This document shows, piece by piece, positions 12,181 to 23,590 of a DNA stretch of 64,000 nucleotides (within the stretch, counting starts at the first letter, position 1; every line of letters begins with the position of its first letter). The position numbers were made by a program, and so were the translations under genes. The stretch comes from Lonicera japonica (lineage: Eukaryota > Streptophyta > Magnoliopsida > Dipsacales > Caprifoliaceae), in contig CM038469.1 of NCBI GenBank assembly GCA_021464415.1, positions 33,637,883 to 33,701,882 of the forward strand, in the 5' to 3' direction. The notes below the pieces were generated by a model, which was not told the origin of the DNA, did not search any database, and was given only the letters and a program-made list of their open reading frames with translations.

Positions 12181-12432
12181 ATGTTTGTCTTACTAAATCT
12201 TGCTGATTTTGACTACGTGGTGGGGGCATTAATGTACCTACAGAGCTCATTCCATTATATCTCACACGTACAATGCAGACAAAAGCAGAAGCAAGAATAA
12301 AAGCAAGACAGGTAATGTTATTTTCAGCACCTAAAATGTCATTTCCATTCCGTGATAAAAAGATTACATGGTCCTAGATTCCTATACAATGGAGCTATCA
12401 AAATCACAAAAGATTACATGGGTCCTAGATTC
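12181..12432. other. Junction between tandem block and antisense gene
   Basis: Contains GTGGTGGGGGCATTAATG at 12212-12229, similar to sequence at the left border of the 5' LTR and perhaps a polypurine tract, but the following sequence does not match the 5' LTR. A 45-bp word (AGATTACATGG...GAGCTATC) occurs twice at about 12360-12450. Confidence 0.4.
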
Positions 12433-15319
12433 CTATACAAAGGAGCTATCACAACTACTCTCCATCGCCATCACTAGCTCCTGCTCCAGGCCTCGAGGGG
12501 GAGGGGGAGCCAGTCTCCCACTTGGTAAGCACATCAGGCTCCTCAGCCCGTATCAACTGTAGCACGGCAAGGGCGTTGGTCCTCTTCTCTGCGATCTTTG
12601 CCCCCAACTCAGGAGTCACCTTGATCTCTGAAGGAGGCTCTAACTCTTCGAGCTCTTCTAGTCACTGCAGTGCCCACTCCTTGCACTTGTAAAAATCAAT
12701 TACAAAAGAGTCGGAGATCCTTAGTAATAGGCCCTCGGAGTTGCGAAAATCCTCGACGGCTTGAGCTCTTACTACAGGGAGGGATTCCTTCAGCTTTCTC
12801 AACTCCTCCTCCAAATCAGAAAGTCGAACCTGGTTGCTTTTAAGGGCCACCTCAGCGTCTTCCCTCTTTTTGCGCTCTAACTCTGAAGACCATTGAGCCA
12901 TCTCAAGTGAAGACCCAGCGGCCTGGAGATCCCTTCTGGCACTGATCAGCTCCTTTTTGAATCTAAAGGCCTCTTGCTTCGATGCCTCACACTCTTGTCA
13001 TAACGCCTTATACTCGGACTCCGGGTGAGAGAACATGGCACTGAAGTCGCTCATTTTGCTCTTGAGGCCCTCTGTTTCTGACAAGGACCCACCCTTTTGT
13101 CATCTTCAATCCTCTCCAAGTCGCTCTTGGGAATATATAGCTCATTTTGCGTTCTGGTGAGCTCCTCTTAAAGGATAGAGTTGGCCATTGCACTAGAGCC
13201 CTCTTCAGCCAAGTGAAGGGTTAAAAAAAATAGATTCATGGCCTATGAAGAAACAAAAAAAATAGGTTATGCTTGAGAAACTTGAAAAAGTGAACTTAGA
13301 ATAAAGAAAATACGTACTTGACTCATGTGAAGGCTGAAGGAGCTGGCCAGCGACTTGTCCCTCGCTCCCTTGCCTGCTCCAGGACCTTCTGCGATAGGGG
13401 AGGTAGGTAGTAGCCATGTACGAAGAACGCATAACTACCCTGGATGCTGGGGTTAGGCATGCCCTCATCAGCTTGTCCCTTAGAGGTCGACGCTGGGGCA
13501 TCCTTAGCTCCCGTGATCACTACCTCCTCTTCCATGGTCCCTAGCTCCTCAACAACTTTGAAGTTTTTACGAGCAGGACTAGGGGATTTTCCTTCTGAAG
13601 CCCCCTCCTCTCTAAGGAAGTCCTCTCAGGGCTAAGAGGATGAAAGTCTTCTAAGGGGCATTGATGAGCTCAACCCAACCTTGTGCACTTTCTAGTGGAG
13701 GGCTAGCAGGTCTGACAGCGGCCATTGGGGGTGGTGCAGAAACCTAAGGTTGCTTCTAGGTGGCTTCCCTAGCTTTATCTAACCCCTTAAATCTCTTAGA
13801 GGGGGCAAACCCCTAGCCAATGCAGTCCTCCTTTTGGTTGCTTTCTCGGTGTTCACTTTGAAGACCAAGGTTGGAAAAGAAAATGGCAAGGTTAGAGAAA
13901 GCGAAAAGCAAGGGTTATGAGTATAAAAAGAGAGAGAATAGCAGATCGGAGACTTACTTCTCTTTGGTACCACGGGCACCTGTTGAAGAGGGGTTATGGT
14001 TAGCATTCTGTCTCCAGGGGAGACAGGCTGAGCTCCCCTTACGGGGCTCTCTTGTGGGGCTCTAGCTTCAAGAGCTCGGTCAATGTCCCTTTTCTAAACA
14101 GCTTTAGAAGAATGGAGCCCGAGGTCATTCGGCTCGGACAGCAGAAGTACATCCAAAAGAGGAAGATCCTCCACGGTAAGGATATGAGACTCTGTGTTGG
14201 AAGGCCTGGGGCCCAAGTCGTACATCCACAGCATCTTGGGAGCCACGATGTCTGTATAGTGTTTAAGGAAAAAGTCTTTGGCATCCTCCATCCATGAGGT
14301 CTTTACTTGAACCGATTTCTTTTCCTTTACTGAGAAACAAAAAACAAAGAAAAAGTTAGAAACCCTGGTGTTGAATACATAAACGAACTCATTTGGCACT
14401 GAAAAAGAAACTTACTGATGGAATCGGGCTCTGAGAGCCAACGTTTGAGGTCGTGGATACTGGGACACCTTGAATCGTGCTCCCAATCCTTCCCTGAGAC
14501 GAAGAAGAATTATTTTTTCCAGTTGGGGATGCTATCGATAAGACCATGGATGATCTTCGAGGCCCCTAGCCTTGTGGGGCAGTTGAAAATGCCCTCATTT
14601 TTCCCACCATTGTCCTTTGGCTGAAATAAGGAGATGAATTCCTCCATGGAGATGTTATGGCTCCCAGCAGAAACGGCCCTAAATATCAACACCAATCCTA
14701 TTAAGCAGGACCACATGTTTGGACTGACTTGGGCAAGGGCAAGGTCCATAGTCACCAATAATTCTCTTACATGGTCGTCCATGGGGAACCTCAACCAGTG
14801 CTCGAAGGCGGCCTCATAAAAATAGACCTCCCCAGGCCTGTAGTAATAAACTTTTTCTTCTGGGCTTGGAGCCCTAATCCTGACCAAGTCGGGGAGTAAG
14901 TATTTGTCCTTGAGTCTGGGGATATCAGGCGTAGAAAAGGTCGAAGATATACGGAAACTGGCCAGAGAACTGAGATACTCAGAGTACTGGTTGATGGCCT
15001 TTAAGTCGTCGGGCACACAAGGAGGGAGACAGATGCAAACCAACTCTCCCTCACTGTCCAAAATCTCAATGGACCTCACGTCAAAAAGAGGGCTGGTTAC
15101 GTTCACCTCGGAGGGGCACTACTCTACATTGGAAGGGTTTTCCTGACCCTGGGTCTGATCGGTGAAGTGTTCCATCAGAACCGCTAAAGTGTGAAGAGGA
15201 AAAAAAAGAGCGAAATGGGGAATCAACCTGATGAAGGTATCTAGAGAAATGCTCGAAAACTTCTTGAAGGAGTTCTCAGAAAAGGGTTTGTAAGCCAGGG
15301 TAAATGGATGATGTGGCAA
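12433..15319 (-). pseudogene. Antisense extra gene of the gypsy element (putative gypsy-type transposon / Transposase_28-like)
   Basis: A multi-exon-looking gene runs opposite to gag-pol. The 5' part (15319 down to 14510) has one in-frame TAG at 15119-15121 and then 198 open codons with DIPRLKDKYLLPDLVRI, YFYEAAFEHWLRFPMD and MWSCLIGLVLIFRAVS. This pattern matches the putative gypsy-type transposon domain. A probable exon near 14094-14300 reads WMEDAKDFFLKHYTD and LPLLDVLLL. The 3' part (12990-12433) is a coiled coil (SNQVRLSDLEEELRKLKESL) with a stop at 12662, then LEELEPPSEIKVTPELG to a final stop at 12433. Extra antisense ORFs are known in Tat elements. Start 15319 is the first in-frame Met; 15175 is the alternative. 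Exon borders were not resolved. Confidence 0.6.
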
Positions 15320-15413
15320 AAAGGATGTTTTGGGGGCTCTAAATCTCTAACGTGCCTAGGGTTTAAGAGAAGAAGAAATGAAAAGTAAGAAAATTTCTCT
15401 AAGGCAGGAGAGC

Positions 15414-15420
15414 CTTTATA
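15414..15420 (-). promoter_or_regulatory. Candidate TATA box of the antisense gene
   Basis: TATAAAG on the minus strand, about 95 bp before the first in-frame ATG (15319). A leader with CTCTTAAACCCTAGGC-type plant 5' UTR sequence lies between. Confidence 0.45.
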
Positions 15421-15506
15421 GGGTGTACTAGAGAAGCTAAGTGTCTTTTCAAAGGCCTTAACTGTGATGTCCTGCGAACGAGGAGTACTCTCTTGGGAGA
15501 AGGAAT

Positions 15507-15808
15507 TGTAGCTCAAAGAGGGGCATCCCACATCGAAAGATGGAGGATCCTTAGAGACCCATATAAGTAAGAAATAGTCGCTAATTAAGTATGAGGCCTT
15601 TTGGGAGTCTCACTGGCTTCGGATCCCATGAGAACTCTGAAGTTAAGCGTGCTTGGGCCAAAGCAATCCCAGGATGGGTGACTCCGTGGGAAGCTGGTCG
15701 TGAGCTCCCAAAAACAAAACCGTGAGGGCAGACGTTCCAGGGCTGAGGCCCGGCTGAACGCTACCCAAAGCGGACAATATCGTACTGAGGTGGGACCGGG
15801 TCGTTACA
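15507..15808 (+). mobile_element. Cassandra-type TRIM LTR containing a 5S rRNA-like promoter (solo)
   Basis: Begins TGTAG and ends GTTACA. Carries CATCCCACATCG near its start and a 5S-like core at about 15610-15708: GGATCCCATGAGAACTCTG, AGTTAAGCGTGCTTGGG (box A region) and CCAGGATGGGTGACTCC (box C region). Next come the AAAGCGGACAATATCGTACT and GGGACCGGGTCGTTACA ends seen in Cassandra LTRs. Those elements keep the RNA polymerase III control region of 5S DNA in their LTRs. No second LTR or primer-binding site follows, so this is a solo or truncated copy. Flanking bases do not give a clean target duplication. Confidence 0.75.
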
Positions 15809-15983
15809 AATTTAGTTTTTCACATTTTTCTCTCGCTACAAGTTTTCATTGGGGCTTCAATCACTGCTCTAATAGGGGTTGTCCTCGCTACCATATACTC
15901 TCCGGTGATTTCTCTGTGCAATCTCACAGTCGATCATCAGCAATTTCTCCCGGCACCACACCGTCTCTCTGCTACAACTCCAC

Positions 15984-17056
15984 TGTAAAACCCCGTATTT
16001 TAATTTTATACTAATTTTATATTTGCCAAGTTAATGAAACATATTTTATTTATTTGGTTAATATATTATCTACATTTTAGGTAAAATTTATCTTATTGCT
16101 TAATTTAAACTTTGAATTTTAAATTTGAAGTTATGGATTAGTTGTCAATCTCTATCCGTAATTATTTATTTTAGTAAAATTGTTTTCAAAGAAAATTAGG
16201 TGTTGTGAATATCATTATCACTATTAGTTCCCTTTTTCATTTTTGGTATATAGCTAAAGTCTTGGATGGAGAATTCTTCTCTAGCTTGGCATCTAGAATT
16301 TTCCTTAAACTAGTATTTATAGATGATACGTAATTGACGGAAGGAAAAAAAAAGAAAGAAGCCAAGAGTGGGAGCTAGAGAAAAATAAAAGAATATAATA
16401 GAAAGATGGAGAAAATAGAGTGCGAACTAATTGGCAAAGGGAGAAAGGAAAAAAAAACCAACAATGCGTGATCACCATTTGATTTTCAATTCGAGGTTAG
16501 GGAGAATACGTTATTGAGTGTCTACTTAATTTTATTTTTGTTCCAACTATATTGGTATGAATATTTGTTTGTAATTAATTTATGTGTGTTCGTTATCCTT
16601 GCGATTAAGTACGATATTATCACTTGTGTGTCGTTTGTAATACAATGATGTCAATATTATTTTCATGCTTGTTATGAATAAATTGAGTAGAGCTCGCGTA
16701 TTATTAAGGAATCTACTGAGTTTCGTAGCTCACCCCCCCCCCCCCCCCACTAGATTTATTTTGTAGGTTTGAAAGATGGAAATTGAAGATTAGAGAAGTT
16801 AACACGTAGTGATTAATTTGTTATCTGTTGAATCTTTTACATTAACTATTGTATAAATTATTTGGTTGTTCGATGGTCTGGGACGATTATATCTTTTGGC
16901 CAATGTATTTTCTAAAAATCTTATATTTTTCTCTTTTGTTTTTCATAAATAAAATATTATCATTATGGTTTGGAGTGCAGTAATTATTTTTTTTTCATAA
17001 ATTCCTTTATTTTTATAAAATTTTATCATTCATGACCCGGAATTTGGGTCTTGACA
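15984..17056. mobile_element. Probable solo LTR
   Basis: A 1073-bp segment starting TGTAAAACCCCGTATTTT and ending CCGGAATTTGGGTCTTGACA, flanked by CCAC on both sides (15980-15983, 17057-17060). Start and end words are typical of plant gypsy LTRs. No ORF. It holds a 16-base C run at 16733-16748. The second LTR and internal region are absent. The duplication is only 4 bp, so the call is moderate. Confidence 0.5.
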
Positions 17057-17060
17057 CCAC

Positions 17061-18204
17061 CATTAGTGTTGTCGTCTTTGTGAAGCACCACAATTATCGA
17101 TAACCTTCGCCGTTAGAGCTATACTTAGATTTGAAGAATTGTTTTTCACCATCCACTGAAAAAGGCTTTTGACTGTAGTTGATAATAATGATAATGGCAT
17201 AGACTAGAGTATGAACTTGTTTCCTGTTCTTGATTTGATTCATGTAGCTGATCATATATTTGTTATATATTGCAATTCTTTTGATATTTGGAGTATTTGT
17301 CATCATCGATTTACTGGGCACTTTGCTTTTGAATTATGGCTCGAAATTCAATTTTTTGTGCTAATCTTTTGGACATGCATGTATGTTGCTATTACATTTG
17401 ATTTTAATTCAATTTGATTTTTATTGCCCTTGTTTTTGTTAGTTTATAGAGGATGTAGGGTGTGGAAGGATTTTCAGATGGTTTGGAATATTCCAAGCCT
17501 CTATTGTCCAACACATTTCATTGTTGGTTCAAAGTGGGGAAACTAGCGGCTCATTCGATCTCTCTCTACTTTTCTCTTTCTATTCTTAAGATTTTGCTGA
17601 GTGAAATTAGAATGGTGGAGGAGGAAGGAGGGTTAAGATTTAGGGTTAGGACTATTTTTCATGGTTAAAAGGAGAATGAGTAATCATCGCTAAAGGGTCA
17701 CCATTGAAAGTAGTGCTTGAAGGTATGTTTATGGTGGTTTGGTGTGATTGGTGCAAGGAAGAACATGCATACCAAAAAAATAATACTTTTTCATATTTAA
17801 TTAATGAAGTAATTTTTCCACGTGTCAAGATGCAATTGATTATTTTTAAGAGGTTATTTTATCTTTTAACACTTTTCATTAACGTTGTCACACTAATTTT
17901 GTGGGTCAAAAGTACGAGGGGGTATAATGTCAGTTAAGAAAAGTTCAAGGGGCCGACCCGCAAACCCGACTAACCACAAGGGGGATTAATATAACATGCC
18001 CTTTAAAAAAGAAAACTAATTAAAATTAGTTTTACTTTAAAGAAAATTAATTGAAATGACAAAAATGCCCTTAATTCTGTCCAACTTGATAGAAAATTTG
18101 GACGGAAAGGCCTAAGTGAGATACACTAATAGTTTAAACGCTTAAGTGAAGCGTTTTTTAATTTAAGGGCCAAAGTAAAACTGGGCCATTAGTTTAGGAG
18201 CCAT
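17061..18204. other. Intergenic, no recognised gene
   Basis: Short plus-strand frames at 17211-17417, 17462-17668 and 17704-17937 have no domain and no codon-like character. A 10-bp inverted repeat (AAAACTAATT, two-base centre) lies near 18012-18035. Nothing else identified. Confidence 0.4.
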
Positions 18205-18207
18205 TAA

Positions 18208-18645
18208 CAATCTATTTGGATTGAGGGAATAGGAATTAAAGGAAAGGAAGAGAGGATGAGTAATTGCATTTCACTTATTTGGATAAATTTATAAGAGGGA
18301 GTGGAGAGAAAACGGAGAGATTGAGAGGGAATGTCAATCCCCTCTATTCTTTTATTTTGTTTCCTTACAATATTGGGAGGATCGGGAGGAAAGAAAAAGT
18401 TTTTAATGATTTTTTTACGTTATTCCAAATTTAACCCCAATTTGTTAATAATATATTAAATCACATTCATTTCATTTCTTTTCTTTTTTCTATCCAAATA
18501 AGGTTTATTTTCATTCCACTCTTTTCCATCCTTAACTATCCAAATAACAATAAAATTAAACTCGTTCATTTTCATTATATTCCATTCATTCCCCTCCTAA
18601 TTAACTATTTCCTTTACGTCCATCCCCTTCAATTCAAACAGATTT
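18208..18645. mobile_element. Tourist-like MITE
   Basis: Imperfect terminal inverted repeats of about 38 bp: CAATCTATTTGGATTGAGGG at the left, and at the right the reverse complement AAATCTGTTTGAATTGAAGG. TAA target duplications lie at 18205-18207 and 18646-18648. The 3-bp TAA duplication and absence of ORFs point to a PIF/Harbinger-derived MITE. Confidence 0.65.
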
Positions 18646-18648
18646 TAA

Positions 18649-20434
18649 GTAGTTTACTAAACTATAACACAATAAGTAAGAGTGGTAGGTAATTTCCACC
18701 TTTACCTTGAAGTTAAGGGTTCGATTAATTTATTTATAAAAAGAAAAGGAGCTATTAGCATTTAAACCAAAAATAATTTTAGCACTACTTACTTATCTTT
18801 ATTGTACTTTATTCACTCCAGCACTCCTTATCTTTAAGATACTTTTAAAAATGTTAAAGAGTATTGTGTCGAAGTGGAAATAGCCAAACGCAACAAGCAT
18901 TAGAGGGGACCAAAACATATAATTTCACCAAACAAATTAATTAAAATACCTATATATATCAATGATACTGAGGATGTTCCCTCATGTAACCATGTAGTTT
19001 CATCTATGGTGTTGACCGCAATTGAAGTGTGTACTTAAAGCCTCGCCTTCTTCTATCACTTGTAGATGCAAGACATCACTTGTATTAGGAACCAAAAAAA
19101 AGGTAAAATTGAGAGTTTTACTTGACTCAAAATTGGGACTAATGTAATTCTTTCTAGTATGCATATTAGTATGTGAGATTCACAATTTTATCAACACTCT
19201 GACCAATGCATTAATTAATTTCACATCATTTAAGTATGCCCGACTTCTGTTAGTTATGTAGGAGGATTCCTTATGCAGTATTTTGCCGCATACATGGGTT
19301 CGGTCCTCCAAGGCCTGTTGGCTCACTTGACGGAATTGTCAAACTAATATTAGTCTAGGTGAGCCCACCCATACGGGGCTTAGTTGATCAATGATTTGTG
19401 TTTTTGAGTCCCTCTAAAGTTATTATAAGTAAAAATATACAAATGCATGTTTAGGAATCTCATTCGACCAATGACATATAACTTTTATCGTAACACTATT
19501 CATCTTTTACAAAAGTGAGAAAGAGTCGAATTTTATTTGTGGCAATTTCAAAACTCAAGGTCAATTTATGAACACACTATAGTGACTAATGAAACTTTCC
19601 AATAAAAAAATATTTAATCTGTTTCGCATCCATGGCCAATCCGAAAGTGTGGTACATAAGGTGGTTGCCTTCAGAACCCACCTATATGGGCATGCAACCT
19701 AGGCAAATGCCTAGGGCCCCATTTGGTAAGAGGGCACAAAATAAAAAAAAAAATTGAAGGTATGTAATTGTAAGAAAGATCTCAAATGAGACTGTCATAG
19801 ACTTGCCTTGGATCCATAACTTCTTGTTTTGTGTATATATATATATATTATGTTATGTAAAACACTTATAAAAGCACATTTTTTACAAACAAAAAAATAA
19901 TAATTTAAGTGAAAAAAACCTAACTATATTAACCTTTTCAATGCTTGAAAAGAAGTTATTCAAATTTATTTTAAATATTTAATTAAAAAAATTACTTTTA
20001 CATTATAATATTAATAAAGCCCATTTTCAAAATTGGCTTCGGGCCTCCAAAACTTGAGTACCTGGCCATCTTGATTTCTTTATCTATTTTTCTTTTCACG
20101 TAGAAACCACGCCACCCGGAGAAAAACGACAGAGATGCTCCAAAATTTTGGAGTCAAAAAAGTAGAGGTGTACAGCAGCTACCCCTCCCAAATGGATAGA
20201 GTAGACAAACCATTCGAGCCGTAGATTATTCTCTGAATAAATCTCCACCGTCTATTGGCACCAACAATGGCCCCCACTCATTAAACCCCATCGTCAAGTA
20301 AAAGCTCTCTCCCCAATTCAATTCTCACAAACGCAACTCCACCATTGCGCAAAAACTTCTTCCAAAACAACAACGTTGTTAATGGCAACGATGATAAACA
20401 CCTAGAATCTTCTATTATTGCTGACTAATTTATA
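18649..20434. other. Intergenic between MITE and cold-shock gene, repeat remnants
   Basis: A tRNA-like box-B word (GGGTTCGATTA) near 18715 may mark a decayed SINE. At 19690-20070, AACCTAGGCAAATGCCTAGGGCCCC and CTTCGGGCCTCC resemble the ends of a common plant repeat. The last 150 bp (CTCTCTCCCCAATTC...) are the likely promoter and 5' UTR of the cold-shock gene. No clear TATA box. Confidence 0.4.
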
Positions 20435-21036
20435 ATGGCGGAGAATGGGAGATCCACCGGGACGGTGAAGTGGTTCAGCGGCCAAAAGGGGTTTGGATTC
20501 ATCGCCTCCGATGCTGGCGGAGAGGATTTGTTCGTCCACCAATCGGAGATCCGGTCGGAAGGTTTTCGGACCCTCCGGGAGGGTCAAAGGGTGGAGTTTG
20601 TGGTGGATTCCGGCGAAGATGGCCGGACAAAAGCCGTTGATGTGGTGGGTCTAGCAGGAAATAACCGTTCCGGCGGTGGTCGTGGAGGCGCAGCCGCGCG
20701 CGGCGGTGATGGTGGCGGCGGAAGGGGTGGTGGGAGGCGGGTGTTTGGTGGGCGGGGTGGGTACGGGAGGGGCGGTGGTGGGAGAGGTGGGAGGTGGTCC
20801 AGTGGCAGCAATAGTGGTGGTCGTGGCAGTGGCGGAGTTGAGTGTTATAATTGTGGGGGCATTGGTCACTTAGCTAGGGATTGTGTTGGCGGTGGTGGTG
20901 GGAACAGGGGTTATAATGGTGATGGTGGTGGAGGGAGAGGATTTCGCGGCAGCCGTGGTGGTGGAGGTGAAGGGCATGTTACAATTGTGGTGAGGAAGGG
21001 CATTTTGCAAGAGATTGCCCAATTGACCAAAATTGA
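20435..21036 (+). CDS. Cold-shock-domain / glycine-rich RNA-binding protein with CCHC zinc knuckles (frameshifted near the 3' end)
   Basis: Plant cold-shock proteins of the GRP2/CSP type bind RNA and act as RNA chaperones in cytoplasm and nucleus. Residues 8-75 form the cold-shock domain, with RNP1 KGFGFI (18-23) and RNP2 DLFVHQ (31-36). A Gly/Arg-rich RGG region follows, then a CCHC knuckle [14 protein letters not shown] at 137-150, and more glycine-rich sequence. A second knuckle ([14 protein letters not shown], 20977-21018) plus a short tail to TGA at 21034-21036 is plainly encoded, but it is one base out of frame. The break is at a GGG run at 20972-20974. Read literally, the frame runs on to 21253 with a meaningless hydrophobic tail (272 aa). 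With the expected frame the protein is about 200 residues, the usual length for two-knuckle members. Single exon. Confidence 0.9.
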
Positions 21037-22268
21037 TCACTTATTTTTACCTATATATTTGTATACATTGGGACGAGCATTTATGTTTTTGCTTGGATTT
21101 TTTTTCAGCCATATTTCAATATGCTTTTCTCACAAATTCATTCTTACCAGTGTTGTTTATTTTGATGTAAATTTTGTTTTTGCGAAATTTGGTGATATGG
21201 GAACTTGTTTCCACATGTATGTTTTCTTTTTTATTGATCATTGTTTTTCATAACAATATTTACACATACAAGCTGGAAATAAAATGAATGATTCAGTGAA
21301 GAAGTGCTACATTATTTTGTTATTCTTTCATGAAATCCAATTTTTTGGGGGACAGTAAAAAAATAAAGAAATCATGGATGGTATCTTGTCAAATTATTCA
21401 GATCTTTTTTCCAGGTTTTCATAATAATCACTCATCCTCGCTCAAATTAATATATAGTTTAATTTAATTTTAGTACATTTTAAGAAAAAAATAATTAAGA
21501 TAATATATGGCCAAGCGTAAAATTTATTATTTACCATTAGATTTAGTAAATTGATTATTTATATGTCGCATAAGGAATCATACTATCAATTTGAGATAGA
21601 AAAAGTAATTATTTTTAATTTTTTTATAATTTTATAATTAGACGGGTAATTATAGCATATTCGTTGATTAAAATATTCTAGTAATAATTTGCTTAGTTTC
21701 TTTCATTGAAGAAGATTTTTTTTTTATTTTTTTGGTATAAAATGTGAATTGCAAAGATGGATAAGACTGGCCAAAGGATATGTTTGATTTCTTTTTTGAC
21801 TTTTTTTATGTGCCTACAAAAAAATGTTGATGGTCCTCTTTAAGCATGCTAAAGAGATATTGAGCTGTTTTTTTGATGTCTATGTTTGTCGTTTTTAATG
21901 TGAGGATACAAATTTTTTTGTCATATGCAATTTTTTATCTGGATGGAATGCCCAAATATTGTGGGTATCCATTTTCTTTATCTCTTGCCTTGAATTTATT
22001 CTCTCCTAGAATACTTTTCCGTCCCAAATTTAATGTTGATTATCTTTTTGAATGTTCTAAAAGAAGAATTCAAATTTTATTTTTCGGAATATAATAAATA
22101 TATTCAATAATATAACAATAACAAAAAATTGTTCTTAATCATTGATATATTTATATCTTAATGAATTTTACATAAAATTTGATAATCAAACATGAATTCA
22201 CAATTCAGAACAAAGGAAGGAGTGGTTAAGAATTACAATTAATTTTTTTTGCAACATTTGTGTCCTTG
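21037..22268. other. 3' UTR of the cold-shock gene and AT-rich intergenic DNA
   Basis: The first 200-250 bp are probably 3' UTR. The rest is AT-rich with no recognisable gene; the open frame at 21873-22094 has no known features. Confidence 0.4.
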
Positions 22269-22323
22269 AAATTATGATTTTATGAGCATCTTTTTGAGTT
22301 TAGTGCTCATAAAATCATAATTT
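22269..22323. repeat. Perfect 20-bp inverted repeat (hairpin)
   Basis: Arms 22269-22288 and 22304-22323 are exact reverse complements (AAATTATGATTTTATGAGCA), separated by 15 bases. It lies in otherwise featureless AT-rich DNA. Confidence 0.85.
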
Positions 22324-22701
22324 AACAGTGGGTATATGATTAGAGGTAGCTAGGAGAATCAATCATTGTATATGTTTTTAGTGCTGGAAATAAAGTATAA
22401 TTCTGCTACTAGATTGAACGAAACTGAATTTTTGACAAAGTTTTGATTTCAACTTCGATATACAGTTTGACAATTACAATAAATATTTTAAAGAAAATTT
22501 AAATATCCATAATTAAGTATTAACATATATACCAATTTCTTGGGTTTCACAAAATAAAAATAAAAATATAGCAATTTCTTTTTGTAAATCTATACTACAA
22601 CATCGTTGGTAAACTAGTAGATAATGTACATAGACTTAACAAATCTTGAAAGAATAAACTAAGAATTTGTGTGAATAGATCCAAAATCACTCATAATTGA
22701 A

Positions 22702-22732
<31 letters not shown>

Positions 22733-23158
22733 ATACTAAAAAATATTAAAATATTAAAAAACAATAACTTAAATGGGTAATACAATTAAAAATAATGACT
22801 AGCAACAACGTGTATCCAACGTATACTCAAAGTAATCTATCTATTATTATATAAAACCAGAAGGTACTTGGTAGTTATGAAGCCGTAACAGGTTTTCAAT
22901 CAGTTGTCCTATTTTGCCCTTGTGGCCTTTTATTTCATTAAAAGGAATTTTATTTATCGTAAGGAGTAGGATTCGAACCCTGCTAGCTCTCAACCGCTAT
23001 AATACATATTAGTTTTTTAACAAAATTTCTTTAAATTAATTATACATGAATCGCACACGTACATATATATTACATGTGTGCAAAAAGCTCTAGTGTATAT
23101 ATATATATATATGTTTTGTGTCATGTGCAACCAATTTGAGAATAACTTGGTGCACCTG
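22324..23158. other. AT-rich intergenic with TA microsatellites
   Basis: (TA)n runs at about 22704-22729 and 23097-23113. On the minus strand near 22965-23010, GCAGGGTTCGAATCCTACTCC resembles the T-arm/box B of a tRNA, possibly a decayed SINE. No A box or full cloverleaf seen. Confidence 0.4.
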
Positions 23159-23166
23159 AATCAAAG

Positions 23167-23582
23167 TAGGGATGGCAAAATGGCCTGACCCCGTGTGTTT
23201 TTAACCCGCTCTGATTCGAATAGGGTGGGTTTGTATCGGGTTTTTCCAACCGGGTTGGGTTTGGATATGATTTGCCAAACTGAAACCCACATTGGGACGG
23301 GTCCAGTTCAAGTTTAAATAAAATAAACCCATTTGACTTGACATGCGCGCCTTGAATATAATGTATTTTTACCTTTACTACCCTTGTAATACTCTATAAT
23401 TACACTGGGTCAAGACAGATCAATGTAGGTCAGGGTGAGTGTAAGTCCAAATATACTAACAGGCTGGTTAGGTTCAGGTTCCAATATAAAATTTGCACTA
23501 GGTTAGGATCGGGTTTGGATCAGGGTAATACTAAGGAGGGTCTGGTTTGGGTTTGGTCAAACCCGATCTGTTGCCATTCCTA
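23167..23582. mobile_element. hAT-like non-autonomous TIR element
   Basis: Ends TAGGGATGGCAAAATGG and, reverse-complemented, TAGGAATGGCAACAGATC. Flanked by AATCAAAG (23159-23166) and AATCAAAT (23583-23590), an 8-bp target duplication with one mismatch. The interior is rich in GGGTTTGGGT-type words. No ORF. Confidence 0.6.
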
Positions 23583-23590
23583 AATCAAAT

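Noticed and set aside
12212..12229. 3' LTR of the gypsy element starting here
   Set aside because: GTGGTGGGGGCATTAATG resembles the left border at 5074-5087, but the following 100 bp do not match the 5' LTR.
15606..15708. Genuine 5S rRNA gene
   Set aside because: Only the internal promoter region is well kept; the 5' and 3' ends are replaced by Cassandra LTR sequence.
17211..17937. Short plus-strand frames, some hydrophobic
   Set aside because: No conserved motif; hydrophobicity follows T-rich composition.
20584..20869. Proline/threonine-rich minus-strand frames
   Set aside because: Shadows of the glycine-rich part of the cold-shock gene.
22965..23010. tRNA gene on the minus strand
   Set aside because: Only a T-arm-like GGTTCGAATCC is present; no acceptor stem, D arm or anticodon arm can be built.
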